From Straminergon stramineum (taxonomy: Eukaryota > Streptophyta > Bryopsida > Hypnales > Calliergonaceae), in the NCBI GenBank assembly GCA_963920665.1, contig OY987270.1, positions 23,028,019 through 23,092,018 on the forward strand: a stretch of DNA of 64,000 nucleotides, read 5' to 3'. Within the stretch, counting starts at the first letter, position 1. Each line of letters starts with the position of its first letter. The position numbers and the translations under genes are program-made. This document shows positions 34,272 to 46,596 of this stretch, piece by piece. Under the pieces are notes generated by a model. The model saw only the letters and a program-made list of their open reading frames with translations. It was not told the DNA's origin and did no database searches.

Positions 34272-36481
34272 ATGGACCGTGCAGTGAAGTTGACGAAGGC
34301 CAAACGAGACAGAACAAGAAAAAGGACTAGACAGAAGCAATGGAAACGGATGAACGTTTTAAACAATCCGTTGAAGTTGGCATTTAGGGGATGGGAAGAT
34401 GAACCTGATCCATGGAATATGGACACTTGTGCCAATTACATTGAATGGTGCCACATTGGCAAGTCTTTTCCATAGCCCGGCACAACTATCACCGTCGCTT
34501 CCACAAGGCCAATTTGAGGTTCTGTACCGACGACGCATTTAAGAATCGTTGCATTGAAGTCTATCAAGTGTTATACGATAGACCAATGGTGGAATGCAAT
34601 GAAATTAACCTTTTCATTGCAAGAGGGGTACATGCAGAGGTCAAGCTAGGGAAGAGGGTGGATTGGTCAACCATCAAGGAGAGAGGTTCCAAAATAAAAG
34701 TTCCTCATCCCACCAATGGATTGATTCCAATGGGTGTGCGAAGGTACCCTAACGGCGGATTGGGGTACGTGAGGCCACTGATTGAGTTGCCCCTTGACAC
34801 ATATGTAACCAGTGACTCTTTTCTTGATGATGACTCCGACAGGACACGCACTCCACCGCGTGCTCTAGGTAATAGAGTGGAACATCGGGCGAAAAGAAGA
34901 AGGGAGCAGGAAATGAGCACAGAAGAAGTTGTCTCAGAAGCAGTTTTAAATGACTGACTGCAAGATCCAATGGAAGTAGAAGATCTTCGGCCACCAAATG
35001 AAGCTGTCGAAAGTGAAGAAGATACAATCCCAGCCTTGAAGAGTGACCTCAACGGAAAAAAAAAGGAAATTCAAAACTTGTTAGAAGACACTCACAAGTT
35101 GAAGGTCGAGATCCAACAGAAGAACGACGTCATTGACCGACAGTCCCAAGAAATCGACTACCTTACAAGAGCTCTACAAGTTGGTAATGTATTCAACGAA
35201 GGCCACGTTGGTGAAGGTCTGCACAAAGCTGGTCACCCGTCTCACTTTACTACAGGTGCCGAAGAGCTAGAAGTGCTTTGTGGAAAAAATGTCGAGCTCC
35301 AGAAACATTTGGATGCATTGGTGTCACAGTATTATGAGTGGAAGTTGGCGTGTGTATTTACTGTGGACAAGAACCGACAAATGGGAGCAGAATTGAAGAA
35401 AATTGCCAATCATTATGCAGTGCACAATCAAGAACGTGTTTTTGGCTTAACATCATGGGAACTAATGGATGAGTTATTCTCGGACAAAATGGAGACCAAA
35501 GTTGGAGTTGGAAATCAGACCATCATTGATTGGCCTCGAAATGGGTGGGATTTTGAAAATGAAAGGTCTACCCATGTGACTAAACCGAGTACATTGTTGT
35601 GGCCAAAACCACCGAGCTTTGTGTTCGATGGTACACAATGTCGAATGTGTTTGAATGCCTTTGGTCCCGAAGGTGGATTCCAATTGGGCACATGTGAGCA
35701 TTTGTATCATCCAATTTGTTTGATTGCATTAATGGTCAATCGAAGGCGTTGCATACTTTGCAAGGCTCCTTTCCATGAGCGTTTGTACAAGCTATTTGGC
35801 TTGTACGAGCATATGCCGCCAAGCTGGGAATTTGATGTAATGAATGCTCCAGATCATCCACAGAAATGGAGAGAAGACCTCATTTGGAATTGGCGTTATA
35901 AGTATCACTCTTTGGAGGTCTCTGGGCTTTCCAACAACTGGGGATGGGAATCAAACCCAACTGAAGTTGTTCGTGTGTGCCACAATTTGATTAAAGGCAC
36001 GGACGCTATTAGTGAAGGAAGAAGAAATTTCTTCTACCAATGCTTCAATGGCTATTGGGATGGAAATGAGCATCAATTTCGATTTGGACCACATCCAAAG
36101 GGTTTGATTTGGGGCAATGACGGACAACGTATCACCAATGATGACGGAGTTCAACTTGTGGATCCTGGTGAATATGTACCTCCTACCGCATGAGAAAGAG
36201 TGATGATGTCTGAATCTGAATGGAGAGAGCAATTCAAAAATGATGTTGTAGACTTCTTGCTAGAAGAACACAGTCCGGGAACTCGTATAGCTCTTCAAGA
36301 ACTTCAACAATCTCAAATTCTGAGGGGCCTATTGGAGGAGGATGGACCAGCAAGACGAACACGCGGTGCTATGCGGCGACTTCGTTTGGACTCCAATGAA
36401 GACGATATCCCAGTGTCTGGGACGCATGACACTGAGGCCGGTACAAGTGGTACCGCAAATAGCCCAGTTCATTTGGACTAA
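34272..36481 (+). pseudogene. Transposon-borne RING-H2 gene, frameshift and two stops
   Basis: The ATG at 34,272 begins a basic Lys/Arg-rich N terminus, followed by a conserved block (DTCxNYIEWCHI, RRFHKANLR, IEVYQVLYDR, LGKRVDWSTIKERGSKIKVPHP) shared with the relative at 40.1-41.0 kb. A one-base change near 34,475 shifts the frame relative to that relative. A coiled coil comes next (about 35,040-35,180), then a RING-H2 finger at 35,639-35,761: C-x2-C, then C-x-H-x2-H-x2-C, then C-x2-C, which binds two zincs in ubiquitin ligases. A Trp/Asn-rich C-terminal domain follows. In-frame TGA codons at 34,955-34,957 and 36,191-36,193 fit CGA (Arg) changed to TGA; the frame stays open on each side. Likely original role: E3 ubiquitin ligase or zinc adaptor; substrate unknown. 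Confidence 0.65.
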
Positions 36482-36789
36482 GTGCACTTTTGCGTACTTC
36501 AAGCATTTGGAAAAATATAAATATATAGCTATGTAAAGGCTGCTAGTTTTTATCTTTTTAGCTACTATTATATGTGTGGAACTTTGTTTGATTACATTGT
36601 CGACTTTGTCCAATTTTTCAATACCATATTGTGCGACACATATGAAATAAAAATGCTCTTTTTATGACCTACGTATTACTTTCATTTTTAAAGTTTAAGG
36701 TGCATACAACTGGAAATGATTTATTGGTAATGCAACTTTAGAATGTTTTTGGTTTCTTGAATCCCTCAGTCCCAGCCCAACGTCCCCAT

Positions 36790-37790
36790 CCAAGTGTCCA
36801 AAGTCGAGTCATGACACCTTTGAAGGAGTTTGGGGGTTTGGGAGTTATTAATTCAAAAAGTCCCATTGTTCCTAAGGGAGACAAAATGCAATATGGGGTA
36901 GGCTACAAAGCTCCAAATTGTTCAAATTTTATCACAATTTTCAGAAACTTTTTGTGAAACTAGAGAAACACATAAGCTTTATGGGAATATAATTTTTATT
37001 TCAATTGGTGCCCGGGAGCATAAGTTTTGGCACAATAATATCAAAACAGAGGTTGGCGAGCAACCTCGCAAAAGAACAAGAAGTCGAAATTGAGAGTTTT
37101 GAAGTTTTTTTCCTAAAATATTTTATTTTTGTGTATATGTGCCGCTTTCATTCATTACATTTGCACCGGAGAGAAGAAAGTTACGAACAATCTTGTTTTT
37201 TGTTCAATCTAATTATCTAAGCGTCTTCTTCAAAAATTAACGTAAAAGATTTGATTTTTAATGCAATTTTCACAGTTTCTCATAAATAATTGTTGGATAG
37301 GGTTGACCTTGTTTTTTAAAATAGGCTCACTGTCGGGATAATTGTGTTTCAACTCCACCTTTGATGTATTGACAATTTTGTTTTTTGTAAAATTTTGGAC
37401 TATTTGTACTTATGACTTTTTTAAAGGATGAAAATCTAGTAGTTTTCTCTTGAAATTATTTCTCTAACCTTCCAATTCAATTCTACAATATAAAAAATTT
37501 TAAATTCAAAGTTAATAATGGGCAAAATTGTACTAATTTCAGTCGAAGTCACCTGAAACTGCAAGACAACATTCTAAAGAAGTCCTTTTCTCCAACTTTG
37601 AATGTGAATATCTTCAAATCTATACAATCGAACTTCATGAAATTTTCACCTCGTGGTGCGAGTCAATTCTACTATTAAAATCTATGGTTAAATTTTAGAG
37701 AAAATGTCTTTTTATGTGTTTTTGGGTAAACGTAGCAGAAAAAGGTAATTTTGAGTGGTTTTTGACAAAGAAATTGCCATGGGACTTAAC
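36790..37790 (+). mobile_element. About 1-kb internal repeat, copy 2
   Basis: Landmarks: GTTCCTAAGGGAGACAAAAT at the start; CAACTTTGAATGTGAATATC and GGTAATTTTGAGTGGTTTT near the end. Same family as 26.0, 38.5 and 44.9 kb. No coding capacity. Confidence 0.6.
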
Positions 37791-37794
37791 CCTA

Positions 37795-38130
37795 AACCCA
37801 AGATTTATTTCATTTGATTCTCTAACTTATGTATCTTCCTTCATGCGATGAGTTCCGCAGAACCTCATCCTCTCTTTTCATCAGTGAGGATTGTTCTTTT
37901 TTTACTCGCATTTGTTGTACCATTTTATTGTTCTTTCATTTCTCTCATCCATTTTTTGACCATTTTCTAATTCTCATTCCTTTTTTTTGACAAAAACAGC
38001 TTCAATGTTTCATTATAAATTCTACCCATTTCTGTAAGCCCTTTCATGTTGACGCAATTCTCTTTTTCATTTTTTTCCAATCCATAATTGTAGTTTATTT
38101 GATGTCCCCTTTTTTTGCGATTTGAATTTG
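37795..38130 (-). repeat. Inverted repeat flanking the RING gene, right arm
   Basis: Reverse-complement partner of 32,540-32,900, for example CATTTGATTCTCTAACTTAT and ATTCTCTTTTTCATTTTTTT. The arms are about 5 kb apart. Confidence 0.6.
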
Positions 38131-38454
38131 GATATATTTTCTATTTCTTCTATATGCTAATTATAACAAGACATAGGATTTCAGTTTCCCTCCATGATGT
38201 TTGTCACTATAATGTACACCCATGTTGTTTTTTCAGTTTTGCTTAAAATAAATTTGTATAGGATATGAATTTTCTTTACTAATTCTTCACAAACTCTAAT
38301 AAACATCATTTTTCATCCCTAAACCCTAAAAAAAACAAAAAAAAAACATTTAGTTTCATCTCTCCCAAAAAAAAATATATATTTCACACATTTCTATTTT
38401 TTAATGTAAATACACTTAGTGATGACAATGAAGCTTCAAACCAATGGTTATAGG

Positions 38455-39410
38455 TCCATGTTTTAACCTCTAAAGGACCGTTGTTCCTTTGGGAGACAAA
38501 TGCATTTTTGGGCAAGTATGTACGGGCTGGATTTTGGTCCAGATTTTTCACAATTCCTTTTTTCAGAGAAAAAAATTGATAAGCTTCATGGAAATATTAT
38601 TTTTTTTTCAATAGGTGTATGGGAACAAAAATTATGCCCAAATAAGCTCAAAATAGTGGACAAGAGGCAATTCGGTCAACCAAAAAATTTTCGGCATAGT
38701 TTGAATTTTTTCTGCGGAATTTTCTTTCTCATAGATTAAATTTTTGTCTATTTGGAAAGCTTTGATTCATTTCATTTGGATTTGTTATGAGGAAGTTATG
38801 GACATTCTAGTTTTTCTGGCAATTACAGCATGTTCTTGGAAAAAACGACTTGCACGATTCATTTGTCAATGCATCCTTTGCATTTTTTCCAAAAAAAATA
38901 AATTTGCGTGGTTTGATTTACTTTCTAGAACAATCTCCCTATTGGATTAGTGCATTTTAATTCCATCTAACCCATATTGATATTTTAGGTTTTCATTTTG
39001 TCTAGTACGTATTTCTAGTTACCAATTGTTTTAAGAATGAAAATTAAGTTTTCTGTTTTTTTGTTTTTTTTCTTGGACTCTGAACTCAAATCTCCACTAT
39101 GAAGATTTAAAGCTCGGAGCTCTGTAGTGCAAAAATTTTAAGTTGAAAATGTTCAAAGTCAAAAAATCCAGTCACTTAATGTGTGGAAAAGCTTGCTTTT
39201 TCTACTTTAAACGCAAATATCTTGCAATTTGTTCAATCAAAATTTCTGGTTTTTTTCCCACACTAGTTTATACCAGTCAGGTGTAATATCCTACGGTTAG
39301 ATGTGAAAATAAATGAATTTCAATATTTTCTTAGTCTTTGCTATAGAAATGGCAGTTTTGAGTGTTTTGGGGCCAGGAAAGGCCTTGGCCCTTTAGGGAT
39401 TACATTTTAA
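38455..39410 (+). mobile_element. About 1-kb internal repeat, copy 3
   Basis: Starts TTAACCTCTAAAGGACC and ends CCTTTAGGGATTACATTTT. Shares GCTTTGATTCATTTCATTTG with copies 2 and 4. Confidence 0.6.
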
Positions 39411-40133
39411 CTCACAAAAAACGGGAGCCATTCAATTCATAAGGAATGTGCATACAATACAAATACACACCCAAAAAATTAAAATGACACTATATACATA
39501 TGAAATGTCTAAAAGTTTGCAAAAGAGCAAAATGAATTTCTTATGAATGCAAAAGTTTGACAATTAGATCAAAAAATAGAATGAAAAAATGAAAAAAAGT
39601 AAAAATTATATTGAAAGACACATTTCAATGTACACATTGTTGGATTAGAATTCACGCCCTAATTAATATTTATATGAATTATGTAATTTAATTTTTTTTC
39701 TAAATTTTCTTTTTATTGCATTAACACCTAATGGACCAGGGTTATTTTTTAAAAAGACACTATGCAAAAAGCCAATTTTTGGGTATATTATTCAAAATTC
39801 AAAAATTCAAAAAGAATTGTTTCATAAAAAATTCAACCAAACATCCTTGAAGTTCAGTACTTTACAAAAGTATGGTCAAGATATGAGATGTTTAAGTAAA
39901 AATAAGTATGAACCCTAAACCAACACAGTAAATGTATATGAAATGAAGCAATCCAATTTTGCAAGTGACACGTCTTTAGCCAAAAATAATTTTTGTATTT
40001 TGGATGGGTAATACCATAGAATATGAATATATTGATAAAAATTGTCTCATTACATGAGCACAATTGTACAGAACTAAAAAAGAACATGAAAATTTAAAAA
40101 CCTCGAGATAGCTATGTAATTGGATATTGCTAA

Positions 40134-41048
40134 CTAATTCCTTGATGTAGCAAGCTGTAAAGCATGTTCCAATCGTGCAATTTCTTGTGAGAGATTGCTG
40201 ATGACTTGGTTCTTTTCTTCCAACGCCGCACTTGACGTGAGCCTGTAATCCTGCAGACGATTAATTTCTTCGTGTTTTTCAGCAAGTTCGTTCCTCAAGG
40301 CCGAGATTGTATCATATACATTTCTTCTTTCTTCAGTGGTTCGTGCGTAAACTTCCTCGTGCACTTCATTTTGGAATTCATATTGAGATTGAGGATCTTG
40401 AGCAAATTGTAGGGCCCTCCTCCGCCTACCACGTTGTTCCCCTTTGGCCGTCAGAGGACGCGATGGAGTACGTGCTCCATCTGAATCGTCATCCGTCGTA
40501 GAATCCTCTATGCCATCATGAGCTGTAGGGGGATTTACGATTGTCTTGAAGTGCCCCAACCCACCTTCGGGAAACGTTAGAACACCCATTTGAATTAGTC
40601 CATTGCTTGGATGAGGAACTTTTATTTTGGAACCTCTCTCCTTGATGGTTAACCAATCCACCCTCTTCCCTAGCGTGACCTTTGCGTGTACCCCTCTTGC
40701 AATGAAAAGGTGAACTTCATTGCGCTCCACCTTTGCTCTATTGTAAAGGACTTGGTAGACTTCAATGCACCGATTTTTGAATGCATCATTCATGCAATAT
40801 CGTAAATTTACTTTGTGGAAGTATCGATGGTAGTGGTGTCGTTCTTCAGGAAAGGCCTTGTCGATGTGACACCACTCAATGTAATCCACACATGTGTCCA
40901 TGCTCCACGGGTCCTGTACTTCCTCCCACCCCTTGAAAGCAATTTTCAACGGATTTCGTAAAACATGCATCCGCTTCTTTTGTACCTGTCCACTTCTCTT
41001 TCTTGTTTTGTCTCGCTCGGTTTTCGTCATCCGTGGTGATGTGTCCAT
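40134..41048 (-). CDS. Short relative of the RING gene, without the RING
   Basis: An intact frame of about 305 codons from the ATG at 41,048 to TAG 40,134-40,136. It has the same basic N terminus and conserved block as the gene at 34.3 kb (DTCVDYIEWCHI, RYFHKVNLR, IEVYQVLYNR, LGKRVDWLTIKERGSKIKVPHP), then an acidic and basic linker and a coiled coil (about residues 225-300). It stops just where the longer relative goes on to its RING. No coding similarity to the RING part is seen downstream. It could be a truncated duplicate, or a partner or competitor that dimerises through the coiled coil. It shares a 0.4-kb divergent upstream region with the kinase-like gene. DNA-binding is possible but not shown. 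Confidence 0.65.
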   Translation of the reverse strand: MDTSPRMTKTERDKTRKRSGQVQKKRMHVLRNPLKIAFKGWEEVQDPWSMDTCVDYIEWCHIDKAFPEERHHYHRYFHKVNLRYCMNDAFKNRCIEVYQVLYNRAKVERNEVHLFIARGVHAKVTLGKRVDWLTIKERGSKIKVPHPSNGLIQMGVLTFPEGGLGHFKTIVNPPTAHDGIEDSTTDDDSDGARTPSRPLTAKGEQRGRRRRALQFAQDPQSQYEFQNEVHEEVYARTTEERRNVYDTISALRNELAEKHEEINRLQDYRLTSSAALEEKNQVISNLSQEIARLEHALQLATSRN

Positions 41049-41204
41049 CGCACGATGTTTGTGCAACAAAAATGACGTGGAATGTGATGTAGGGCCCACA
41101 GAGACGCCCAGACAACCAGCTCAAAGGTGGCGCACGAGGGAGTTCAGAGGGCAGAAACTGAGGAGGCGGCCACAGCCTTATATACTGGGGAGCAAGGACA
41201 TCAA

Positions 41205-41350
41205 GGCAGGGGCGGGGACGTACTCGAGGTCAGGGCGGGGATGTACTCGCATATAGGGCGGGGACGTACTAGGGGCAGGCGGGGATGTGTGACCAAGGTG
41301 GGGACGTACTGGGGGAAGGGCGGGGACGTATTCGCGAGGTGGGCGGGGAA
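41205..41350 (+). promoter_or_regulatory. GGCGGGGACGTAC motif cluster 4 (between divergent genes)
   Basis: Six or seven copies lie between the ATG at 41,048 (minus gene) and the ATG at 41,521 (plus gene), so one cluster serves two divergent genes. TATATA-like words occur on both sides (41,175 and 41,370). Confidence 0.7.
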
Positions 41351-41520
41351 GGGGGTGGGCCTTCCCTATATATTTTTTTGGGGCTCATTTGGACATTGCC
41401 AAGCCTTCACCTTTAGCCTCACGTGTTAGTTCGCGATTTGCGGCCTATAAAGTGAGTCGGAGGGTGCATAGGTCTGGCGCTTTATTTGTACGGGAGATTT
41501 TCGAAATTTTTTCGAATACT

Positions 41521-43098
41521 ATGGCTGCATCAGGAAGTGGTTCGACGGGGAAACGCCCAATGCCTTGGGACTTGGATATGCCCAATGAAGAAATAGTTGT
41601 TGTCGAGCAGAGCACTCAACCGTCATCTTCTTCAAATCCGACATCATCAAGTCATAAGAAGGTAAAACCGCCGCGATCCGATTGGCCTCCGATAGAGTAC
41701 ACACAAAAGGCACGGTCAATAGGTGTGGATTTTTATCGACAACGGAGTTTAGCAATGTTGGAGAGGGAGTATGTCAGAAATAACGAAAATGGTTACCATG
41801 AACTCTTGGAGAAGCTGTGTTACGAGATTGAAGTCACTATGGAATCATCTGAAGACTTCAACAATTACCAAGATTATTGGTTAGCTTCAGAGTGGCTTGA
41901 TAAAACTGTGAAGGCTTTGGCAACAAATATCGTGACGCAATGGCGTTACGATGCTAATAAAAAGGAGAATAGAACTGACTGGGATGTTGCAGACCAAGAA
42001 CTTTTTGCAAAACTATCGATGATAGAGACATTTTGCCAAGGATTTTCAAAATCACGGGCACGAGGAAAATTACCATGGAAGCAATCGATGGAGAATGCTG
42101 TATTGACGCACTACGTTAGTGGAACGTTTCAGTGGCTTGACAGCTTAGTAAAAGTTGTACAAATGCCGGGATTTACAATGGAAGGAGGGTATGGGACTGT
42201 GATGAAGGTGCACATCACAAGACTGAACAACATGCCAATGTGGATGGATTTTGCCGAGAAACGTCTCAAAGAAGAGAATCAGAAGAAAAAACGTTTGGAA
42301 ATCATAAATGAGGTTGGAGGATGTCTCGTGAAGCATCCGGGCATCATCAGACTTTCGTATTTGAATCCCAAAACAATGGCCGGTTATTCATTGTGGTAGA
42401 ATGGTGGATCTTTGGCGAGTTTTTGGAAGAATATGGACAACAAGGTTTCTGAGGTGCTGGAAATCGAAGACATTGTTAAGCAACATGACTTAGAGCTGAG
42501 CAAAGCGCAATTGGAATGGGTTGCAACGTATAGGAAGAATCGTGTTGCGTTGGCGTTGTCCTTGCTTGTGACAGTCTGGAAATGTCACAATGAGAACTAC
42601 ATGCACAACGATTTATCTCCATCCAATGTGTTGCTACATTTTGACCCTTGGAAGAAGAATACAGTATACATTGGTATATGTGATTGGGGAATATCAAGCC
42701 GAGTTGTTGAGAAGGAGCCATCAAAATATGGCTATGACAGCATGGAAAAACTAGCGAAAGTGAAGCAGGTTAAAAAATTTGTTGCTCCGGAATTGTTCTA
42801 TGTATACGGAAGTGCAAGTTCGGAGAACTCGCTGGAAGTGATGCAACGAAGGCATCTGTATAGTGTAGCAACTGATACATATTCCGCAGGATGGCTAGCA
42901 CAAAAGATTTGGAATGAGGAGTGGGATTCAAAGTACTTCGTTAAAGAAAAATGCATGAATTATGCATTACTTAAAACACATCTTCAAAGCTTGCAAAAGG
43001 AAGATGTGAATGATCGGGCAACTATAGGAGATGTTCTGGAGACATTGAGAAAACCCCCGTACGGTTGGCTAATGCCAGAATGTTGTTATCGTAGATAG
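41521..43098 (+). pseudogene. Transposon-borne protein-kinase-like gene, one in-frame TAG
   Basis: The ATG at 41,521 opens a frame of about 525 codons, interrupted only by TAG 42,397-42,399. An N-terminal half of about 220 residues has no known domain. The kinase part follows: Gly-rich loop MEGGYGTVMKV, an AEK lysine motif (FAEKRLK), NGGSL right after the TAG, catalytic loop HNDLSPSNVLL (Asp and Asn kept; usual Lys replaced by Ser), DWG in place of DFG, APE and DTYSAGW, and a final Arg (NDRAT). Most catalytic residues are present, so the ancestor was probably an active, if unusual, Ser/Thr-type kinase. The TAG falls between two kinase motifs and would remove the catalytic loop. Its presence in a hAT element is unexpected. 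Confidence 0.7.
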
Positions 43099-43499
43099 GA
43101 GTTTAGAGGTCGTATATATTCTAGAAGAGGTGGTAGAAGAAGAAGAGGTTATGAAGGACATAGTGTGAGTTCTTTGAACATGCTTTATGTACTCGGAATT
43201 ATCTGAGAATTATATTGTTTTAAAAAAGTAAAAATTTTGTGAGACTTGTGTTCACATGAATTACTTAATGTTTTGGACTATTTTTTTACTATAAACATTC
43301 CAAAATTGCCATTTTTAGTGCGAGGACCAAAATGTAATAAAATAAAAAAATTGAACACATATAACGGTAGGATTTTGCAGTATGCTAATTTAAAAAGATG
43401 TGAAATGAATTCCCGAAATTTTTGCTTGGTAGATTGGAAGATATGGATAGTTTGAAAGTTGAAACAAATAGGATTACTTTATTTCATTGGAGGGTATAA

Positions 43500-44400
43500 T
43501 GTTGGCTAAAACTAAAACAATACTTATTCCTATAAAGAATTAAACAAGTGGGGACTTCCTTTAAAAAAGTGTGAGCTTTGTTTTGGAAAAATTTTGTGGA
43601 ATAAAAAAAATTGGGAGTATTACAGTCAAAGGTTCTAGTCTTGGAGGGAGGGAGTGAATTGGAGAATTAAGAAAAATTTCAAAGCATGTGGATTTCAGTT
43701 TGGAGAGTCTTTATGGAAAGAAAAAAATGGAAATGTTGGGGACTTGGGGTTTAGGTTTGTTGAGTCTTTGTGGAATGCAAAACAGAAAAAAGAGGGTTTA
43801 GGTTTAGGATTTTAATTTTTTAGGAATTTGTTGGATTGAATTTTTGGGGGGGAGTACATGGGTTTAGATTTGGTGGAAGTTGGTGGAAGATTAAAAAATT
43901 TTGGAGTGTGTGGGACTATGGATTTATTGTTAGAGGGACTTGATGCGATGGAAAAAGATAGGGAGGGTTTGTTTTTACATTTGGCTAAAATTGATGGATT
44001 AAAAAAATATTTGGGAGTGTGTTAGTTTAGGTTTAGAAGGTCGTGGTGTAATAATTTTTTTTTGGGGGGGGATTACGGTTTAGGTTTACCAAAGACTTCA
44101 TAAATCGAAAAAAATTTAGAGGGAGTTGGTGCCTTGGGGGAGTGGAAAAAAAATTCAAGAGGTTTGGATTCCAGTTTGAAGAGAATTGGTGGCCATCGTA
44201 AACTTAAAATTGTGTGGGTTTTGGTTCGGAGGGACTTCGTAGAATGAAAAAAAAATTGGAAGTGTATGAGTTTAGGTTAGGATGATCTTGGTGGAATAGA
44301 AACAATTTTGGAGTGTTTGTCTATTTCCATATGCATTAATGCCTTTAGAAGGAGTCCACTTGGAGTCTTGGACAGTTGGTGGAGAAGGAAAAAAAATGCC
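43500..44400 (+). repeat. Degenerate G-rich tandem repeat, about 100-120 bp
   Basis: Recurring phrases GGTTTAGGTTTG, GGAGTGTGTGGG, TTGGTGGAA(T)G and poly-A runs. Very diverged; unit borders are uncertain. Confidence 0.5.
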
Positions 44401-44849
44401 TATAATTTTATTGCAACCTGTATATGGAAAAAATAATATTAATTGAATTTATAAACATAAATCATTGAAAGAATTAGCTTGACTAGAAAATGAATGTAAA
44501 TAGTTTCAGAATAATGTAAATGACTGAATATGTAGGAGTGTAGGACATTATAGGCAAAAATTGTTTTAATTTTTAGAATTGACTTCAAGGTCTCATGTAG
44601 TTGAGAAATATCTATATATCTATATCTATTTTATAACAAATGGAAGAACCATTGTTGAGATAGTGCTTGGTGCTGAAAATGAAACAAGCAATTCCAAATT
44701 ATTCATGTATATGTCATGTGGAAATTTGCACCAACTTTGTATGTAGGAAGTTATTGAACAAAGGAGTGGAATTGCAAAAAAAAAAAATTACAATTTTTCA
44801 TGAAAGAAATACAAATCTCTCAAAATTTGATACATTTCATACTTTCAAA

Positions 44850-45760
44850 TTGTTAACCCCTAAATCCCTCGGGGGATAAAATGGGTTTGGGTCTATTGCT
44901 TCAATTTGAAGTGATTTTTTGTTAATTTTTTTGAGGTTGTGGAGTTTTCCAAGAGCTCCATGGACATATAATTGTTACTGCAATCAGATACACGGTGAAT
45001 ACTTTATGACACAATAACCATTGACAAAAGAATCCGGTTAGAAAGGAAAATTCAGAACAAAGCAAGATTAATTTTTTATTAATTTTTTTCTCAAAGATTA
45101 TACTTTTATCTACATGTGAAGCTTTGATTCATTCCATTTGGATTTATTATGAGAAAGTTAGGGATGATCTTGTATTGCGGGCAATTTGAGCATCTTTCTA
45201 AAAAAATTACTTGTGGAATTCATTTTTGAATGCAATTTTAGCAATTTAAAAAAAAATTGTTGGACAAGGTTAAGTTTCCCTTCTACAACAATCTCATCGC
45301 TAGGATTATTGTGCTTTAATCTTGTCTTTGAGTTATTAATGTGTTTTTTTTTTCAAACTTGGCCCTACCTCTACTTAACGAATTTCTGAAGAGTAAAAAT
45401 CTTTTTTTTTTCTTCAATTTTTTTTATAGGCTCTCAACTCAATTCTTGAACATAAATTTATTTTTAAATCAATAGCTGCAGTGCAAAAAATTTGCATAAA
45501 TGGTCGAAGTCATATGAAGCTGCAATCTAGTGTTGAAAAAATTTGTTTTTCAACTTTGAATGCTAATAACTTTCAATCTACACGGTCAAACTTCACAAAA
45601 AAATTTCCGTATGATTTCAGTCAAGTAAAGTATAAGATCCTACAATTAGATTCTATTTTTTATTTGTTTGTTTGTTTTGTTAGATGAACGCAACAGAAGG
45701 GGCAATTTTGAGTGGTTTTGGACAAACAAATGATCTTGGTCCTTTAGGAGTTAAAATGTA
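44850..45760 (+). mobile_element. About 1-kb internal repeat, copy 4
   Basis: Starts TTAACCCCTAAATCCCTCGG and ends TTGGTCCTTTAGGAGTTAAA. Contains AACTTTGAATGCTAATAACT and AAGATCCTACAATTAGATT as in copy 1. Confidence 0.6.
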
Positions 45761-46430
45761 AGATATAAGAGTAAGAAGACTATATTCAATTAGACAAGAT
45801 GTTTCACCATTTGTAAGTGTATGAACCAGGTGAAAAATGGCTAAATAAAGATCCAACATTATCCCATGAACGTCCAGAGTCATCTCTAGAATTGCGAATT
45901 TTGGAAAAAACCGTTATAATGTGTGGTTTCAAATAATATTTTGAAAGTGACATACAAAGGAAAGTTATAGATTTAGAGATTTAGATTTGATCCATATGGT
46001 TAGATTCATCAATGTTATCACCATTATTTTTTTACAAATTTTGAAAGGGGAAATCCAAAATTCCTTCTAAATTCAATTACAAGCAAAATATTATCATTTT
46101 TTCAGTCAAATTTGTTGGATTAGATTTGAAATGGGGTTCTATTGACATGGTCAATTTTAGAAAATTTCCTGCTCTGTACATCTATGACATCATTTTTGCA
46201 AATCCTATTTTGAACTAGAGTCAACTACACTTCCACATTTGTAATTTTAAAATAATATGTACTATAATAACACCAAATCCACCCAATGTATACAACAAGA
46301 ACTTCATAAAGTATCACCAAAAATTAGGAAGACTTTCATCCAAGTAGAAACAAGACCTAAACAAGAGTTTGAATTTGTACATCGTTTAAAAAATGGACAT
46401 TAGGGCGCTCCAAGGTTAAGCCGTGATCCA
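45761..46430. other. No gene seen
   Basis: AT-rich interior of the giant hAT before its right subterminal cluster. Confidence 0.5.
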
Positions 46431-46454
46431 CTAGTTTACGTTTGCGCCCCTAAA

Positions 46455-46510
46455 TACGTCCCCACCCTGAAATAAGTCCCCGCCCAGGAGTACGTCCCCG
46501 CCCTAACGCC
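46455..46510 (-). promoter_or_regulatory. GGCGGGGACGTAC motif cluster 5 (right subterminal)
   Basis: Three copies on the minus strand, 145-200 bp inside the right end. They mirror cluster 1 at the left end. Confidence 0.7.
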
Positions 46511-46596
46511 ACGCTGGACGCTAGGTGTCGACGATTTTCGTTTCCATTGGGGGATTTTTCATCCACTAAAAGTCAGCTGCCCGTTGACCATTTCGA

